Source of the DNA: Bryobacterales bacterium
Lineage (GTDB): Bacteria > Cyanobacteriota > Vampirovibrionia > Obscuribacterales > Obscuribacteraceae
Direction of reading: 5' to 3'
NCBI GenBank assembly: GCA_903970295.1
Contig: CAJCHQ010000470.1
Coordinates: 1-5,785 of the forward strand
DNA length: 5,785 nt
The translations under genes were made by a program, and so were the position numbers. Below are positions 4,939 through 5,785 of the stretch, piece by piece. Position 1 is the first letter of the stretch, and each line of letters starts with the position of its first letter. The notes below the pieces were generated by a model, which had not been told where the DNA came from, searched no databases, and was given only the letters and a program-made list of their open reading frames with translations.

Positions 4939-5785
4939 ATGCGGATTCTGGGTTTGACTTTGTGCCTTCTGCTGCCGGCTGTTCCGGCAGCAGAAGCAGC
5001 TGATTCGCCAGTAAATTCTCAAACTAATTCTCAATCTAATTCGCCGGCTACTTTGTCCTGGCAAAGAGCGGTCGCCGAGGGTGACAAGCGCATGCGCACT
5101 AAAGAATTGCTGGCTGCCGAAGTTTGTTTTCGCGAGGCTGTGCGCGATGTTCGCCGAAGTAAATCAAATTCGCCTGACGATGTCGCTTTATGCATGCAAC
5201 GTTTGGCTGCAGTTTTGCAAACGGAAGATGAAACGTCGGAATCGACTCCTCTCTATAGGAAGGCTTTGCGCGTATTGCAAAAGGCGCACGGTAAAAAGAG
5301 CGAAGAGGTGGTGCCGACTCTGGTCCACCTCGGTGACATATACGAGAATGAGTCTCAATACAAACTAGCGGCCAAATACTATCGCGAAGCGCTGACGATC
5401 GTCGAAAATAAAGTTGGTGCTACGACACTAAAATGCGCGCAACTCGAGCATCTGCTGGGTCTAGCGACATTCAAAGGTGGTTTTCCAGCCCAGGCTGAAA
5501 AGCTTTATATGTCGGCTTTGACCGTTAGCTTGCAGCAAAATCGCCTGCCTGTCCCCGATTTTCTCGAAGACTTACTCAGCGACTACATCGATCTGCTGAG
5601 AAAGACTTATCCGAGCGGCCGTCGATTATTCGTCTCGAGCTTACAGTCGGAGCTGTTAAAAGACAGACTGGATAGTTTCGACCGCAGTCCCAACGAGACT
5701 GGCTGGAACAAGAATGTGTCGTTGCGCATGTTCAATGCGGAAAAAGGTGGAAGCGAATCTGCGGGCAAAGACCATGCTGAATTGA
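4939..5785 (+). CDS. Secreted TPR-repeat protein (3' end outside window)
   Basis: The frame is open from ATG 4939 to the window edge (282 residues seen, no stop), so the protein is incomplete. Residues 1-21 are a Sec signal peptide (MRILGLTLCLLLPAVPAAEA, cleavage near 20). A Ser/Asn/Gln linker follows (about 23-36, NSQ-type repeats), then helical TPR-like units at about 39-72, 81-114, 124-157 and 165-198. The clearest is LVHLGDIYENESQYKLAAKYYREAL, with the Gly, Tyr and Ala positions of the TPR consensus. The region after 200 is helical and unassigned. TPR units bind other proteins, so this is probably an exported scaffold or partner protein. Its partner is unknown. An earlier TTG at 4915, one base after the GntR stop and with GGGG five bases upstream, would give MAAVVVTL before the ATG. 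GTG 4930 is a third choice. I prefer the ATG because it gives a basic n-region. A perfect hairpin lies in the signal-peptide codons. Confidence 0.85.
   Translation, partial: MRILGLTLCLLLPAVPAAEAADSPVNSQTNSQSNSPATLSWQRAVAEGDKRMRTKELLAAEVCFREAVRDVRRSKSNSPDDVALCMQRLAAVLQTEDETSESTPLYRKALRVLQKAHGKKSEEVVPTLVHLGDIYENESQYKLAAKYYREALTIVENKVGATTLKCAQLEHLLGLATFKGGFPAQAEKLYMSALTVSLQQNRLPVPDFLEDLLSDYIDLLRKTYPSGRRLFVSSLQSELLKDRLDSFDRSPNETGWNKNVSLRMFNAEKGGSESAGKDHAEL
4966..4996 (+). repeat. Perfect 13-bp stem-loop inside the TPR gene's signal-peptide codons
   Basis: CTTCTGCTGCCGG (4966-4978) and CCGGCAGCAGAAG (4984-4996) are exact reverse complements separated by the 5-base loop CTGTT. The stem has 9 G-C pairs of 13 and begins 27 bases after the ATG. 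No T-tract follows, so it is not a classical terminator. It may modulate translation initiation or elongation, or be a by-product of Leu/Pro/Ala codons. Confidence 0.7.
5014..5042 (+). repeat. Short in-frame 12-base tandem repeat
   Basis: Two 12-base units (5014-5025 and 5026-5037, differing at one base) and a five-base partial third copy encode N-S-Q-T / N-S-Q-S / N-S. The repeat forms the flexible polar linker between the signal peptide and the first TPR-like helix pair. Confidence 0.7.

Noticed and set aside
5088..5097. 10-base palindrome GCGCATGCGC in the TPR gene
   Set aside because: It is short, lies within ordinary Arg/Met codons, and has no flanking symmetry or second copy; chance is the simplest explanation.
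5081..5368. A 95-codon open frame on the plus strand
   Set aside because: It lies in another frame within the TPR gene and is rich in Cys and Arg; the frame from 4939 has a signal peptide and TPR pattern and stays open to the window edge.
1..5785. Cyanobacterial HIP1 octamer (GCGATCGC) as a lineage marker
   Set aside because: I found only partial matches (for example near 3358 and 2803) and no exact octamer, so it gives no support for true cyanobacterial origin.

Overview
The window reads as ordinary bacterial chromosome of moderate GC. Genes lie on both strands, it carries parts or all of five protein-coding genes, and I see no RNA gene, CRISPR array or transposase. The Fur-family protein has a cyanobacteria-like look, two proteins carry Sec signal peptides, and one is a secreted TPR protein. 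This would fit a non-photosynthetic relative of cyanobacteria (Vampirovibrionia/Melainabacteria, for example Obscuribacterales). That placement is an inference from style only, not from a marker gene.

Layout. Bases 2-517 (+) are the 3' end of a family 2 glycosyltransferase. It converges, with a 35-base gap, on a Fur-family metalloregulator (553-1185, -) that has an unusually long C-terminal tail. A roughly 500-base divergent intergenic region (1186-1684) follows, with several Fur-box-like half-sites and an imperfect hairpin. Next is a secreted S9B dipeptidyl-peptidase IV-type serine peptidase (1685-3928, +). After a 67-base gap comes a GntR-type regulator with an unidentified C-terminal sensor-like domain (3996-4913, +). 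Almost touching it is a secreted TPR-repeat protein (4939 to the window edge, +), which stays open to the last base.

How the genes may work together. The peptidase, GntR regulator and TPR gene are co-directional and closely spaced, so they could form one unit in which the regulator senses a ligand and controls an exported peptide-degrading or envelope function. A 12-base palindrome sits directly on the regulator's GTG start codon and is a candidate auto-operator. A perfect 13-bp stem-loop lies inside the signal-peptide codons of the TPR gene. The Fur-type gene is divergent from the peptidase and may control itself, and possibly the peptidase, from the shared intergenic region. None of these regulatory links is proven by sequence alone. 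The strongest candidates for something undescribed are the regulator's C-terminal domain, the Fur tail with its altered metal site, and the two symmetric nucleic-acid elements at the starts of the last two genes.
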